Shown in pieces: positions 49,301 through 58,237 of a stretch of DNA of 64,000 nucleotides. This DNA comes from an uncultured Clostridia bacterium (GTDB lineage: Bacteria; Bacillota; Clostridia; Christensenellales; Pumilibacteraceae). The position numbers were made by a program, and so were the translations under genes. Below the pieces are notes generated by a model. That model saw only the letters and a list, made by a program, of their open reading frames with translations. It was not told the origin of the DNA and ran no database searches. The stretch is from positions 1 through 64,000 of the forward strand of contig CAMWMF010000004.1 of assembly GCA_947175335.1 (NCBI GenBank), in the 5' to 3' direction. The first letter of the stretch is position 1. Every line of letters starts with the position of its first letter.

Positions 49301-52300
49301 TGTCGGAAATGTACACTATGCAAAGCTATCTGCAACCGAAAGCATTGGCGGAAAGCGGCATAACTTTCTTCGACGGTTGGGCGGCAGACTTCGGCGAAAC
49401 TATAACGAGTATGGAGTTAAGTCCAAGCGGTCAGGGGTACAGGGCGCGGACACGGTTTGCCAAGTTTACCAACTTGCCCGAACTGCTCACAATGTACCGT
49501 AGCTTTGCCGACGTGCAAACAGCGGATACCGTTAAGCTCGATGTACCCGAAGCGGAACGGCACGTTATAAGTCTTAAACCGTCAGATACAGTAATAGAGC
49601 TTGCAGAACAGATTGCCGAACGTGCGGATAGGATACACGATGGTCTTGTCAGTCCCGAAGAGGATAATATGCTTAAAATCACTTCGGACGGCAAAAAATT
49701 GGCGCTCGATCCGCGCTGCTTTGTATCTAATTCGCAGGACGAAAGCGGTAGCAAGATTAACGAAGCAGCGCAGCGCATTTACGAGATTTGGGAAAGGACA
49801 GCCAACATAAAAGGAACGCAAATCGTGTTCTGTGATTTGTCCACGCCCAAGATGAAATCCGAGAGCTATGAGTACGGCATCAACTTCGACGCATACAACG
49901 ACTTGAAATACAAGCTTGTGCAGAGCGGAATACCCGCCGAGGAAATAGCGTTTATTCACGACGCCAATACCGACGAGCAAAAACAAGCTTTGTTCGATAA
50001 AGTCAACAGCGGCACAATAAGAGTGCTAATAGGTAGTACGGAGAAATGCGGCGCGGGTACTAACGTACAAAAGCGGCTTGTCGCTTTGCACCACTTAGAC
50101 ACGCCGTACCGTCCGTCGGATATGGAGCAACGCGAGGGCAGAATAATCCGTCAAGGCAACGAGAACGAAAAGGTAGATATTTTTACCTACGTTACCGAGC
50201 GCACGTTCGACAGCTACAGCTATCAGATACTCGAAAACAAGCAGAAGTTTATTTCGCAAATCAACCGCGGCGATTTGACAGTACGTGAAGCCGAGGACAT
50301 CGACGAAACGACACTGTCTTACGCCGAGATTAAAGCTATAACTGCGGCTAACCCGAAAATAAAGCGCAAGATGGAAGTGGACACCGAAATAGCGCGATTG
50401 CGTATTTTGGAAGGTCAGCATAAAAAGAAGTTGTACGAATTGCAAGACAAAATCCGCAAAGGCTATCCCGAAGATATCCGTAAACAGGAATTGCTCATAG
50501 AACGCGTTACAGCGGACTTGGCAAGCTTGGAAGAGAACAAGCCTACCGATCCCGAAGCGTTTGAGATAAGCGTAAACGGCAAAGTCTACACGGATAAAAA
50601 AGAAGGCGGTAAGGCACTAACCGACGCGCTGTATTCGAGCAAACCCGAAAAGGTTGTAGCTGAGTATTGCGGCTTCAAGATAAGCATGAATAACATCACT
50701 ACGCTTTCTGGACAGCGAGATATAACGCTTTCGGCGAGTGGTCAATACGTTATAGACATTGGCGAGAGCGCAAGCGGCAATCTTACGCGTTTAGATAACT
50801 TCATCGAGGATTTTCCGAAACGCAAGGAAAAACTTGAAAAGCGACTGCAACAGTTAAAAGACGATTTTGAGATAGCCAAAGAGCAAGTACAAAAGCCGTT
50901 TGAGCATAGGGAACACTTGCTTGAACTCTTGAAAGAACAAACGGAGTTGAACGCCGAACTTGACCTTGACAAAAAGGAAGAGGTCATTATTGCCGAGGAT
51001 GGCGAGAGTGACGGTAATTACAGAATGATACCTACACCGACCAAGATTAAGGAGGACGATATTATAGACAAAGAAGATAAAGTTGCTTCAATGCGAGTGG
51101 ACTTACTGCCCGACTATACCGTAAACGCAGAAGATATGCACGAATACGGCTACAAGTGGGACGGCATGCTGCCTATGCGTAAGAACGCGGCAGAACGTGC
51201 CTTTAACAGAGGTGTGCCTGTATTCAAGCTCGGTAAGGACGATACCGAAACCGAGATAGAGTACGGCGGCAATTTTGAGAGCGGCGTATTGTACGGCGTT
51301 GAGAAGCCGACGTGGAATAAATACTTGGAATCGGAACACTGCAGAGCGTACTTGGCGGCACGACTGCTGTTCGCGGAAGCGGCAGGACATGTCGCGTCGA
51401 AAGAATTGGACTATGTAGACGAGCGGTTTACGATAGACTTCATCGAAACAAACTTCACCGAAAAAGCGGCGCTCAAAAAGTATCTTGCGGACAAGCCGCA
51501 GCCTACGACGGAATCTATGCAATCTTTTGTGCCGCAGCTGTTGGACGAGTACACCGGACGGATTTGGAGTGCTGCGCTTGAACATTACGGATGGGATAAG
51601 CATTCGGTAAAAAGTTCTATCGCGGACAACATAGAAAACGCGGAGCTGAAAGCGGTTGCGCAAGGTGTGGCAAGAAATAAATTCGATCCCGAAAAAGAAC
51701 TAAACATTATCTTAGGCGATAGAAGCAAACAGGAAATTGAGGACATGAATTTGCCCGTATTCAACGATGAGCTTACCGTTGTTGCAAAAGAGCCTGACTA
51801 TCCGTTAAATAATGGTAGTTCGGAAAATCTGTACTTGCCGGGACTGTTGCTGTTAGAAAACAACGTAACAGGCGATTGGTATGTAATCAACGACACGTCG
51901 GCAAGAAACGTGTTCGGTAAAGAGCTTGAAGTAAGGGATAAAACCAACGTTATGACGATACTTGCGTATAACGGTCTAAACGACGGAAATCCCTTACGGG
52001 AGTTCAGTGACAGCGCCCAAGCGCGTAATTATTTCGACGAAAAGGTAAATGAGTTACGTGCGGTGAAAGTAAACAGCCACGACCACATGGAAGCGGTTAT
52101 AAACAGCGTACTTTTAGAGTTCGATACTTTTGAGAAGAGCATGCTTGTAAAATCGCCGCAAGATGTATTCAACAGTAACTATAAAATTCACTTGTACACC
52201 GAGTTTTCGGAACTCATACAATTCGGCAAGGAATATCTGTCGGACAAGGAATTCGATGCTTTGTACGAAGAGCGAGGAAATATTCTCAGCGGACTTTATG

Positions 52301-55300
52301 ACGATTATATTGGCTCGGAGGGCTACAGTGTAGAAACGTACAGCGATACGGCGTCGTTCATTAAAGACTACTGTCTTAGCTATCATAACGAGATATATTA
52401 CCCTATAACAGCCTACGGCAAGGACACCGAGAACAGAGCGTATTACAGCTCGACACAAGGTATATCAATGGAAGATTTGCAATGGCTTGACGAGAACGCC
52501 GATGCCGACATGATAACCTTCGCCGCGCCCGTGTGCTATGTAAATCAAGCCGAGCTTGAGAAGCGACACATCTTTTACCTGAACATCGGTAGGGATATAC
52601 AAGCGGACGAGCTTATCGGTCAAGAAGCTATTGGGAACATGATGAACGCTATGGATAACTACCAACGCATTTATCCGCTTTACTTGCAGACCGCGAAGTA
52701 TGCAAACGAAAATTATGAGATGATCGCTTATAGGAATTCGCATAAGGCAAACACCGACTGTAAACAAGCAATCGATAAAGCAATTACTGAGAATTTCGAC
52801 GGTATGCACTTAAAAGAAGGCTTTGAGGATGAGCTTATCCAAAAGTACGGAATGGAGCGCGTAGCGTTCGTTGTAGCAACTACCATAAACGAACACGATG
52901 ACGACGGCAGGTACAGTCAAGCGAATAAGGAATGGGCAAAGACTATTCCGATGTCGGAAAGCGAGGACGAGCGTCGAAACTGCTGTTTGAACGGGCATCC
53001 CGCAGTATTGGACGGACTTGCAAGCAGAGTCAGAGCAAAGCAAGCCGAGAGTAAAAAAAGTGAGTCGAAAGAAAGAGCGCCCGAAGAAGTTGAAAGGCTC
53101 ATAGAATTTGCCGACAATGGCGAGATTGCTAAGCCTAAAACATATTACACCTTTATCTATGAGCGAGTGGAAGGTGGAGAGGGACACTATCAGGCATATA
53201 TGCTTGACGAGGGTGACGATGAAATGTATGCGCTTTTCGAAAATGGATTTGCGACGGAAGAGGAATTGAAGCGCGAATTTCAACTACGCATGGATAGCGG
53301 AATTTTTGCGCCCGTTGAGCTTATTAAGTGTGAGCCACACGAGCAATTAAAAATGAGCAATCAAAATAAAGAAATCAAGGAGAAACAAAAAGCTATGGCA
53401 CAAGACAAATACAAAAACTTTACAGCGCACGGCGATAAGGTTTTAAGTATCGTTAAGGATAGGGACGATAGAAACATCGCTATCATACAGCGAAAAGAAG
53501 ACTTCGTCGTCGCGGCAAGGTACGACACGACGGACGGAAAATGGGGGCAGGGTATTTACGGCTTCGATACGGTAGAGGACGCCGAAAGGTACAGGGAAGA
53601 ACATTACGCCTTTGAAAACACAGCGGATACAAAAGACAAAAAATGGATTGAATTCAAGGTGAGTCCCGAAGCGCTCATAAGAAAATATCAGTTCAATTCG
53701 CGTTTCAGAATGCCCAAAGACAGCACTTATGAGGGCTGCGCATATTCGGTGTTTAACGACCGCATAAAAGAAAGCACTATAACAACGGACTTGCAAAGCG
53801 ATACACGCGAACGTGCGCTTGCTATTCGTATTCCCGAAGAAAGCATGGTTGAGTTGTACGAAGGCAACGAAAAGATAATATCCATTCCGGCGCAAGAGTT
53901 TGCCAAAATGGTGAACGGCACAACGGCGGATAAGTACAAGCGCGAACTTCGGCTCAATATACGCTTGCCGCGTGAAGCGCTTATCAAAGAATACGGTACG
54001 TCGGTGCTTTTTGCTGCACCTAACGACTCCGAGTATAAAGGCTATGTTTTCTATCTGCCCAATTCGGTAGTCAAAGAGGACACAGAAAGCAATAACGGAA
54101 GCTTGATTGCAAACGTAAGCGATAGCTTTAAAATCACGTTGCGCAAAGGCGAGGAAAAAATCGAGCTTAGCGCCAAAGAGTTCGCGTACAATACCGCGGG
54201 CAAAACCGACTACACGCGCGAGCCTACCGCTATGGACGAGTACCGAGAACAGCAAAGCGACGACGGCAAGAAATGGAACACGGTAGCGGTAAGCGAGAAC
54301 GCCGTTATTTCCAATTACTCAAACAGCACCCTGTTTAAAATGCCGAGCGGCGAATATTCGGGTTATGTCTATTATATACCGAGCGGCATGGTGAAAAAGG
54401 ACGAAAAAGGATTAACCCTGCGAATCCCCGAAGATTTCGAAGTCCATCTCAAAGACGGGGATAAAAATATCGACCTGAACGCCGAGGAGTTTATTGCGGC
54501 GATTGCTGACAAGACCGACGATGACTACAAGAGCGTTTACAGACAACCGAGCGAGGAAGCGAAAAAGCAGTTCGCAAAGGTAGAGAATCAGCTTCGCAAG
54601 AATGTACCTGAAGAAATGCGCAATAAGCCGAATTGGGTAATTGTGCGCACACGCCCCAACGAAGATACGGGCAGACTTGACAAGTTCCTTATAAGTCCGC
54701 ATACGGGTAAGTTCGCAGAAAGCGATAACCCCGAAACATGGGCGGACTTCGATACGGCTTGCAAGTATGCGAAAGAGAACGGCGGTGTTTGCCTTGCCTA
54801 TGCTTTGGAGTGGGATAGCGATATTGCTTGCATTGATCTTGACGGATGTATGCAAGAGAACGGCGATTTCTCGGAGATAGCTCAGCAAGCGTTTAATGCG
54901 GCAAACGGAAGTTACGCCGAAAAATCGGTAAGCGGAAAAGGTTTGCATATCTTTGGGAAAACGAAAGGTGCGGATTTGCGCTCGTTCAGCAAAGATAAGA
55001 CGATGGAGTATTATCAGGGCGGTCATTTTATCGCAATGACGGGCGACAACTACGGCAGTTCCGAGCTTCGTAGCTTCGATACTCCCGAAATGCAGACGGT
55101 GTTGGAAAGCAAGCTTGAAAAGCGCACTCCGTGGGTAAACACGGGCATGGGCGTAGAAGGCTTGTCGTCTATGGGCGACCGTGAAATGTTGGATAAAGCG
55201 TTTGCGGCGAAGAACGGGGATACGGTCAAAAGGCTGTATAACGGTGAAGATTTGCGTGGAAATCACAGCAACTCGGATATGTCGCTTATGAACTACCTTG

Positions 55301-55509
55301 CGTTTTGGTCTAACCATGACATCGACCAAATGCTTCGCGTTTTTTCTACGAGTGGACTATACCGCGCAGATAAAGCGCAAAGCTACTACGAGCATACGGC
55401 GATTAAAGCGGTCAAAGGTACGCCGTGCTACACTCCGCCCAAAGCAAGCGGAGGTGGCAACAATAAGCCGAGCGGTAACGGCAGCGGAAACGATAAAGGC
55501 GGTAAGTAA
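43309..55509 (+). CDS. 4066-aa polyvalent ICE protein: MutS-I-like, N6-methylase, SF2/SNF2 helicase, polyvalent repeat domains, primase-polymerase
   Basis: MutS-I-like RLGDFYEMYGDSAVIASKTLDLTLTGR; LEPAMGTGNFFG and NVPFGGY; HHVVGSGKTYTM, DEAHNYKNL, QREGRIIRQGN; C-terminal DIACIDLDGCM / VSGKGLHIF. Confidence 0.9.
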   Translation: MSEVKRLSNRNELISAMLADGEQLKSFYRFIAQNPHISLHDACQIIIERPNATVCFSFNEWAAMGRRITRGRKGIPYYNADGYKEFVFDANDTHGDMRYSRPILPMKCLLSGLDELNDTELANDERSDYRKIRKGVQLYLQERGEISGDTTRDKALIDGITYSLYSKTGFPKSSGIDISGLPYSYIENAAFVKDVYTWTGMLVQDIEEAYRESTEEVKVIDDIEVETVSDEPVITVEQTEKVIEEHSVESEPNHPMYPLYKRYMEVQNEKPQAVVMTRLGDFYEMYGDSAVIASKTLDLTLTGRNVGLPDRVAMCGVPYHAIDKYLDKMLESRGVVLIEPDAEPKYIMSHAEALEQNATAENTQADNTTQVESAEQITPIDEQSDDDDWRSELADELTDLDEEQDEDIDEPFDDEEELDEDTDDFDESEDEEQTVRTKRGKKQSKGKSTKKDEKGIKDRKRKVKAQPTLFDLAEPKEQSPEEALIERQLKYGSRIQYGKFRIFDKYQENPTLKTFAEFLKKEYGIGGFGGWNGDNQDHNGKGIKMAHRGEKGEYLVQVTLKWPDVAVRIADLIDDDNYLTEQEKEKYVEYKVEQNRLREQRAEEERRKNDFISKVIVSANEERKQRILDEYAITTKIVTFSEFLQNEYGVSEEQGDGFYAVYNQAGVWLHKEKGDDYRNRIYLNWNEFADKVCSLIEDNKYITSEIQVAPRLNQFKELTAKDRAFFDSYQQRFMLEPTNSMWDEVQSCNTIANGIYEVSTAGHGGIMIDADLAPHILSPEALKSGVIDGGYYCYEEDCDACIPLRELWDKGILTEASEYFTHFYVNSNRPEAKNGSVHFNDATEEEKTAHFKWWNNTINGSLENWNEKYWQAHEQAELSPVQQKIKAIVDRIVKEGTENTSEGNWVVYFDEFGDDEQFVRDHQDEIADMLASREEVAEIDIDNDGFDTTYYLDYCPNYEDTWHEFEDESDTKNTDLNGVLDQSELGGAKTRFRNNVAAIKLVNKLYAENRNPTDAEKKVLAQFVGWGGLSQAFDENNQQWKKEYAELKALLSQEDYEQARSSTLNAYYTPNNVISGVYSALGRFGVKGNNRILEPAMGTGNFFGFMPKDIADGSRLYGVELDNLTGRIAAKLYPQASVQIKGFEDTTFPNDKFDIVVGNVPFGGYGVADSDYNSYNFKVHDYFLAKSIDKVKPNGIVAIVTSKGTMDKLNPSARKYVAERAELIGAIRLPNTAFKQTAGTEAVADILFFRKRTERISTDTENIEWLGTCKTAEGYEINNYFVSHPEMVLGTLTEDIGLYGGKDVTVNPNGRDLSEAIAEAVKMLPQGFFTAPETSPIQDEVEVDYNVKPMCYKADSGRLYMRIGDEMVEQRIPSYPKDAYQRIQGMIALREELHRILDIQIKGCSDEVLADEQKRLNAMYDRFVGKYGEINSQTNTRLFKDDGDSALLFACENIDEETKKISKAEVFYKRTIRPYAVPTNTDDCFEALQISRNERGKVDIGYIEELTGKDFDTVLFELGDSVFRNPETVDETNKYSGYETAEEYLSGRVVDKLHTAEMYAEQSPEYKRNVEALQQVQPTPLTASEISVRLGATWVDKELYKQFYCELVGVYWWQRSDVEMFYNPFDSSWRLDQKDTVRSYTQMKQKEVYGTQRAPAYRLLIDSMNLRATTIYDTVVDADGKEKRVLNQAETIAAREKQNQIKERFADWIFENPERREQLEQTYNRLFNQIRLPSYDGSYLKFPEMNPAIELKPHQKNAVHRIITSPNSTLLHHVVGSGKTYTMIASIMKMRQLGICKKAMVAVPNHLTQQWASEWRKLYPNAKILVASKEDLEKDNRQRFVSKVALGDWDGIIIAQSSFAKIPISQERQITKLRQEIKLIEQTVERQWAENGMPRGAVKNLERIKKSREAMLKKLMDGDKKDDVLTFESLGVDYLYIDEAHNYKNLFLFTKMNNVAGVSNAASQRASDVKLKCEYLQEMHKSDRGVIFATGTPISNSMSEMYTMQSYLQPKALAESGITFFDGWAADFGETITSMELSPSGQGYRARTRFAKFTNLPELLTMYRSFADVQTADTVKLDVPEAERHVISLKPSDTVIELAEQIAERADRIHDGLVSPEEDNMLKITSDGKKLALDPRCFVSNSQDESGSKINEAAQRIYEIWERTANIKGTQIVFCDLSTPKMKSESYEYGINFDAYNDLKYKLVQSGIPAEEIAFIHDANTDEQKQALFDKVNSGTIRVLIGSTEKCGAGTNVQKRLVALHHLDTPYRPSDMEQREGRIIRQGNENEKVDIFTYVTERTFDSYSYQILENKQKFISQINRGDLTVREAEDIDETTLSYAEIKAITAANPKIKRKMEVDTEIARLRILEGQHKKKLYELQDKIRKGYPEDIRKQELLIERVTADLASLEENKPTDPEAFEISVNGKVYTDKKEGGKALTDALYSSKPEKVVAEYCGFKISMNNITTLSGQRDITLSASGQYVIDIGESASGNLTRLDNFIEDFPKRKEKLEKRLQQLKDDFEIAKEQVQKPFEHREHLLELLKEQTELNAELDLDKKEEVIIAEDGESDGNYRMIPTPTKIKEDDIIDKEDKVASMRVDLLPDYTVNAEDMHEYGYKWDGMLPMRKNAAERAFNRGVPVFKLGKDDTETEIEYGGNFESGVLYGVEKPTWNKYLESEHCRAYLAARLLFAEAAGHVASKELDYVDERFTIDFIETNFTEKAALKKYLADKPQPTTESMQSFVPQLLDEYTGRIWSAALEHYGWDKHSVKSSIADNIENAELKAVAQGVARNKFDPEKELNIILGDRSKQEIEDMNLPVFNDELTVVAKEPDYPLNNGSSENLYLPGLLLLENNVTGDWYVINDTSARNVFGKELEVRDKTNVMTILAYNGLNDGNPLREFSDSAQARNYFDEKVNELRAVKVNSHDHMEAVINSVLLEFDTFEKSMLVKSPQDVFNSNYKIHLYTEFSELIQFGKEYLSDKEFDALYEERGNILSGLYDDYIGSEGYSVETYSDTASFIKDYCLSYHNEIYYPITAYGKDTENRAYYSSTQGISMEDLQWLDENADADMITFAAPVCYVNQAELEKRHIFYLNIGRDIQADELIGQEAIGNMMNAMDNYQRIYPLYLQTAKYANENYEMIAYRNSHKANTDCKQAIDKAITENFDGMHLKEGFEDELIQKYGMERVAFVVATTINEHDDDGRYSQANKEWAKTIPMSESEDERRNCCLNGHPAVLDGLASRVRAKQAESKKSESKERAPEEVERLIEFADNGEIAKPKTYYTFIYERVEGGEGHYQAYMLDEGDDEMYALFENGFATEEELKREFQLRMDSGIFAPVELIKCEPHEQLKMSNQNKEIKEKQKAMAQDKYKNFTAHGDKVLSIVKDRDDRNIAIIQRKEDFVVAARYDTTDGKWGQGIYGFDTVEDAERYREEHYAFENTADTKDKKWIEFKVSPEALIRKYQFNSRFRMPKDSTYEGCAYSVFNDRIKESTITTDLQSDTRERALAIRIPEESMVELYEGNEKIISIPAQEFAKMVNGTTADKYKRELRLNIRLPREALIKEYGTSVLFAAPNDSEYKGYVFYLPNSVVKEDTESNNGSLIANVSDSFKITLRKGEEKIELSAKEFAYNTAGKTDYTREPTAMDEYREQQSDDGKKWNTVAVSENAVISNYSNSTLFKMPSGEYSGYVYYIPSGMVKKDEKGLTLRIPEDFEVHLKDGDKNIDLNAEEFIAAIADKTDDDYKSVYRQPSEEAKKQFAKVENQLRKNVPEEMRNKPNWVIVRTRPNEDTGRLDKFLISPHTGKFAESDNPETWADFDTACKYAKENGGVCLAYALEWDSDIACIDLDGCMQENGDFSEIAQQAFNAANGSYAEKSVSGKGLHIFGKTKGADLRSFSKDKTMEYYQGGHFIAMTGDNYGSSELRSFDTPEMQTVLESKLEKRTPWVNTGMGVEGLSSMGDREMLDKAFAAKNGDTVKRLYNGEDLRGNHSNSDMSLMNYLAFWSNHDIDQMLRVFSTSGLYRADKAQSYYEHTAIKAVKGTPCYTPPKASGGGNNKPSGNGSGNDKGGK

Positions 55510-55518
55510 GGAGGTGAC

Positions 55519-55659
55519 ATGAAGAAAAAAAAGAACGTTATCCCCGAAATCATAATTCCGAAAGGCTACGACATTGAAGATGTCGTAGACACGGATGAGG
55601 ACGATTTCGGGGATGAGCAACCGATTTTAACGGAGGAGGTAAAGATACGTTTTGAGTGA
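55519..55659 (+). CDS. 46-aa acidic small protein (not in ORF track)
   Basis: gaggtgacATG; MKKKKNVIPEIIIPKGYDIEDVVDTDEDDFGDEQPILTEEVKIRFE; overlaps next start. Confidence 0.6.
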   Translation: MKKKKNVIPEIIIPKGYDIEDVVDTDEDDFGDEQPILTEEVKIRFE

Positions 55660-57352
55660 GAAGGACAAAAAGAGCGTATACGATAAACTTACGCCCCAAC
55701 GCAAAAGGCTTGTCGATTCCATATTATCCAATCTTGAAAACGACAAAAGCTTGTGGCGGCAAGGATGGCGGATTTCCGGCGCACCCGTTTCGGCTATAAC
55801 GGGCAAGCGTTATAACGGCGTCAACAGACTGTTCCTTTCGGCGGCAACAATGGAGCGCGGATATAGCGACAACCGTTGGCTTACTTACAATCAGATGAAA
55901 GAAAAAGGGTGGGAATTTAAGCGCGACGCGGAAGGCAACAGTATGGGCAAGAACGCGGGCGTGTCTATCGAATACTTCTCCTTGTACGATAAAACAACCA
56001 AACAAACCTTTGATAAACACATCCTTGACGGAATGACGGAAGCCGAGCGCGATGATTATATGGACGAAAATGTTATCGCGCTCCGCAAATATTACTGCGT
56101 ATTCAATGGCGACGTCATTGAGGGTATTCCCGAACGCGAAAAGAATGTGGAAGATCCAAGCGGAAAGAATATACGTGCCGAAAACCTTTTGCAGTATTGG
56201 AGCGATAACGAAGCCAAGATAATATACGGCGGCGACGAAGCGTTTTACCGTTCTTCAACGGACGAAATACACTTGCCGGACAGGGAGAAGTTCGTAAACA
56301 AGCGCGAAGAATACTCGACGGGCATACACGAAGTCGGTCACAGCACAGGACACGAAAAGCGGCTCAACCGCAATTTGGGCGACGGATTCGGCTCGGATAC
56401 TTATGCCGAGGAAGAGTTGCGCGCCGAGATTGCATCGATGTTTATCTTGCAAGACTTGGGGATTGAATCGGGCGAAAACCAAATCCAAAATAACAGCGCT
56501 TACATAAAGTATTGGCACGACAAGATAAAGGAAGACCCTAACGTACTGTTCAGGGCGATTGCCGACGCCGAAAAAATTACCAAATACGTAATGGCGAAAG
56601 AGAGCGAGATAAAAAAGGACATCGAGCCGTATGCAATAATCGAGGACGAAAACGAATACGGCGAAAAGGTCTACAAAGTCCAAATGATCGCCGAATACGG
56701 ACAGACAAGGTTGGCGCTCAGCGGTTATCCATTCAGAAGCCGCGAAGCGTTAATGACCGAGTTCGGCAAAATGCAAGAGCTTCCGTTTTGGGCGGGTAAA
56801 GATTTTAAAGAGGTTACGCTTGACGAGCTTGAAGCGGAAAGCCGTAAACGCGCCGAACAGCAAAACGCAAAGGTAGAGCGGTTAAGAGAAATCGACGAAG
56901 AAAAGTCCGACGTTTACTTGCCGCCGAGCGAAGTTGTGGGGCAAGTAGCCGAGGGTGTGGCGCTTGTCGGTACGGTAGCCGTCGTGGATATGACGGGCAA
57001 AGGAATTGAAAGTCTTACGCGAATGGACGATAGGGACATCGTAGACAAAGCGAGTAAGACCAAGCACGGAGAAAAATTCCTTGCGCTGTTTAACGGCGAG
57101 TCGGTACTTGGAACGGAAGAGCAGAACGAGCGGTCGCTAATGGCTCGGCTTGCAATGCATACGGGCGAGAATACCGAACAGCTTTTGCGCATATTCCGTG
57201 CGTCGGGTCAGTTCCGCGACGGAAAACCCGACGGCTATTACGAAGCAATGGCAAAAGAGGAAATGAAGTTTGTTGCCGGATTGAAAACGCCAATACCTGC
57301 GCAGACCGCCGCCAAAAATACGAGGGGCAGGTTTGCTAATACGAAATCGTAA
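55652..57352 (+). CDS. ArdC-like ssDNA-binding/zincin antirestriction protein with C-terminal helical domain
   Basis: N-terminal RQGWRISGAPVSAITGKRYNGVNRLFL; HEVGHSTGHEKRL zinc motif; TTG start after ggaggaggt. Confidence 0.82.
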   Translation: MSEKDKKSVYDKLTPQRKRLVDSILSNLENDKSLWRQGWRISGAPVSAITGKRYNGVNRLFLSAATMERGYSDNRWLTYNQMKEKGWEFKRDAEGNSMGKNAGVSIEYFSLYDKTTKQTFDKHILDGMTEAERDDYMDENVIALRKYYCVFNGDVIEGIPEREKNVEDPSGKNIRAENLLQYWSDNEAKIIYGGDEAFYRSSTDEIHLPDREKFVNKREEYSTGIHEVGHSTGHEKRLNRNLGDGFGSDTYAEEELRAEIASMFILQDLGIESGENQIQNNSAYIKYWHDKIKEDPNVLFRAIADAEKITKYVMAKESEIKKDIEPYAIIEDENEYGEKVYKVQMIAEYGQTRLALSGYPFRSREALMTEFGKMQELPFWAGKDFKEVTLDELEAESRKRAEQQNAKVERLREIDEEKSDVYLPPSEVVGQVAEGVALVGTVAVVDMTGKGIESLTRMDDRDIVDKASKTKHGEKFLALFNGESVLGTEEQNERSLMARLAMHTGENTEQLLRIFRASGQFRDGKPDGYYEAMAKEEMKFVAGLKTPIPAQTAAKNTRGRFANTKS

Positions 57353-57903
57353 TGGTAACGGACATTTTTAGTACGAGTAATAAGTATAGCATCATCTATG
57401 CGGATCCGCCGTGGCAATACAAAGTTTGGTCAGATAAAGGTAAAGGGCGGAGCGCGGAAAGTCATTATCCTACAATGCGAAAAGAGGACATACAGAAGTT
57501 GCCGATAAAAGATATAGCGGCAAAAGACAGTGTATTGTTTTTATGGGTAACTGCTCCTTGTCTAATAGAGGGAATTGATCTTATCCCAACTTGGGGTTTT
57601 ACCTATAAAACAGTTGCGTTTACTTGGGTCAAGCAGAACAAAAAGAGCGACGGCATATTTACGGGAATGGGATATTATACCCGCGCAAACGCCGAATATT
57701 GTTTGCTTGCAACGAGAGGAAAAGTATTGGAGCGTAAGTCACATTCCGTATCTTCGGTAGTGTTATCGCATATAGAGCGACACAGTAAAAAGCCAAATGA
57801 AGTACGGAACAGGATTGTGCAGCTTTTCGGCAATTTACCGAAAATCGAGTTGTTCGCTCGTGAACAAGCGGACGATTGGGATTGTTGGGGCAACGAAGTA
57901 TAA
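57352..57903 (+). CDS. MT-A70-family adenine methyltransferase
   Basis: IIYADPPWQYKVWSDKGKGRSAESHYPTM. Confidence 0.88.
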   Translation: MVTDIFSTSNKYSIIYADPPWQYKVWSDKGKGRSAESHYPTMRKEDIQKLPIKDIAAKDSVLFLWVTAPCLIEGIDLIPTWGFTYKTVAFTWVKQNKKSDGIFTGMGYYTRANAEYCLLATRGKVLERKSHSVSSVVLSHIERHSKKPNEVRNRIVQLFGNLPKIELFAREQADDWDCWGNEV

Positions 57904-57919
57904 AAATTCAGGAGGAATT

Positions 57920-58237
57920 ATGAAAAACATCAACATCAAAAAGGAACACTACGACATTATTAAAGAGCTTACGGACAAGCAAGCGGGCGAGTTCGTCAAG
58001 GGCGTTTGCGCTTATGCCTTTGAGGGCAAGCCGTTCATTACGAAAGACGAGTATCTTAAAGGGTTGTTCATGTACGCCAAGCGTATGTTGGACATTTCAG
58101 CGATGAATAGCATGAACGGTAAAAAAGGCGCGGACAAGCTTGCGGAAAAGAGAGCGAAAGAAAAGATGCTCGGCGTTATTATCGGGAGCGTCTTGGTTGC
58201 GGGCGCTGCGGCAGAGGGTGCGAATAAGGTTGAGTAA
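57920..58237 (+). CDS. Hypothetical ICE protein
   Basis: aggagga-N4-ATG; MKNINIKKEHYDIIKELTDKQAGEFVKGVCAYAFEGK. Confidence 0.7.
   Translation: MKNINIKKEHYDIIKELTDKQAGEFVKGVCAYAFEGKPFITKDEYLKGLFMYAKRMLDISAMNSMNGKKGADKLAEKRAKEKMLGVIIGSVLVAGAAAEGANKVE

Noticed and set aside
43378-55620. Many minus-strand and alternative-frame ORFs inside the giant ICE gene
   Set aside because: Plus-strand frame has clear domain motifs throughout; opposite ORFs are low-complexity or Cys/Arg-rich without RBS.
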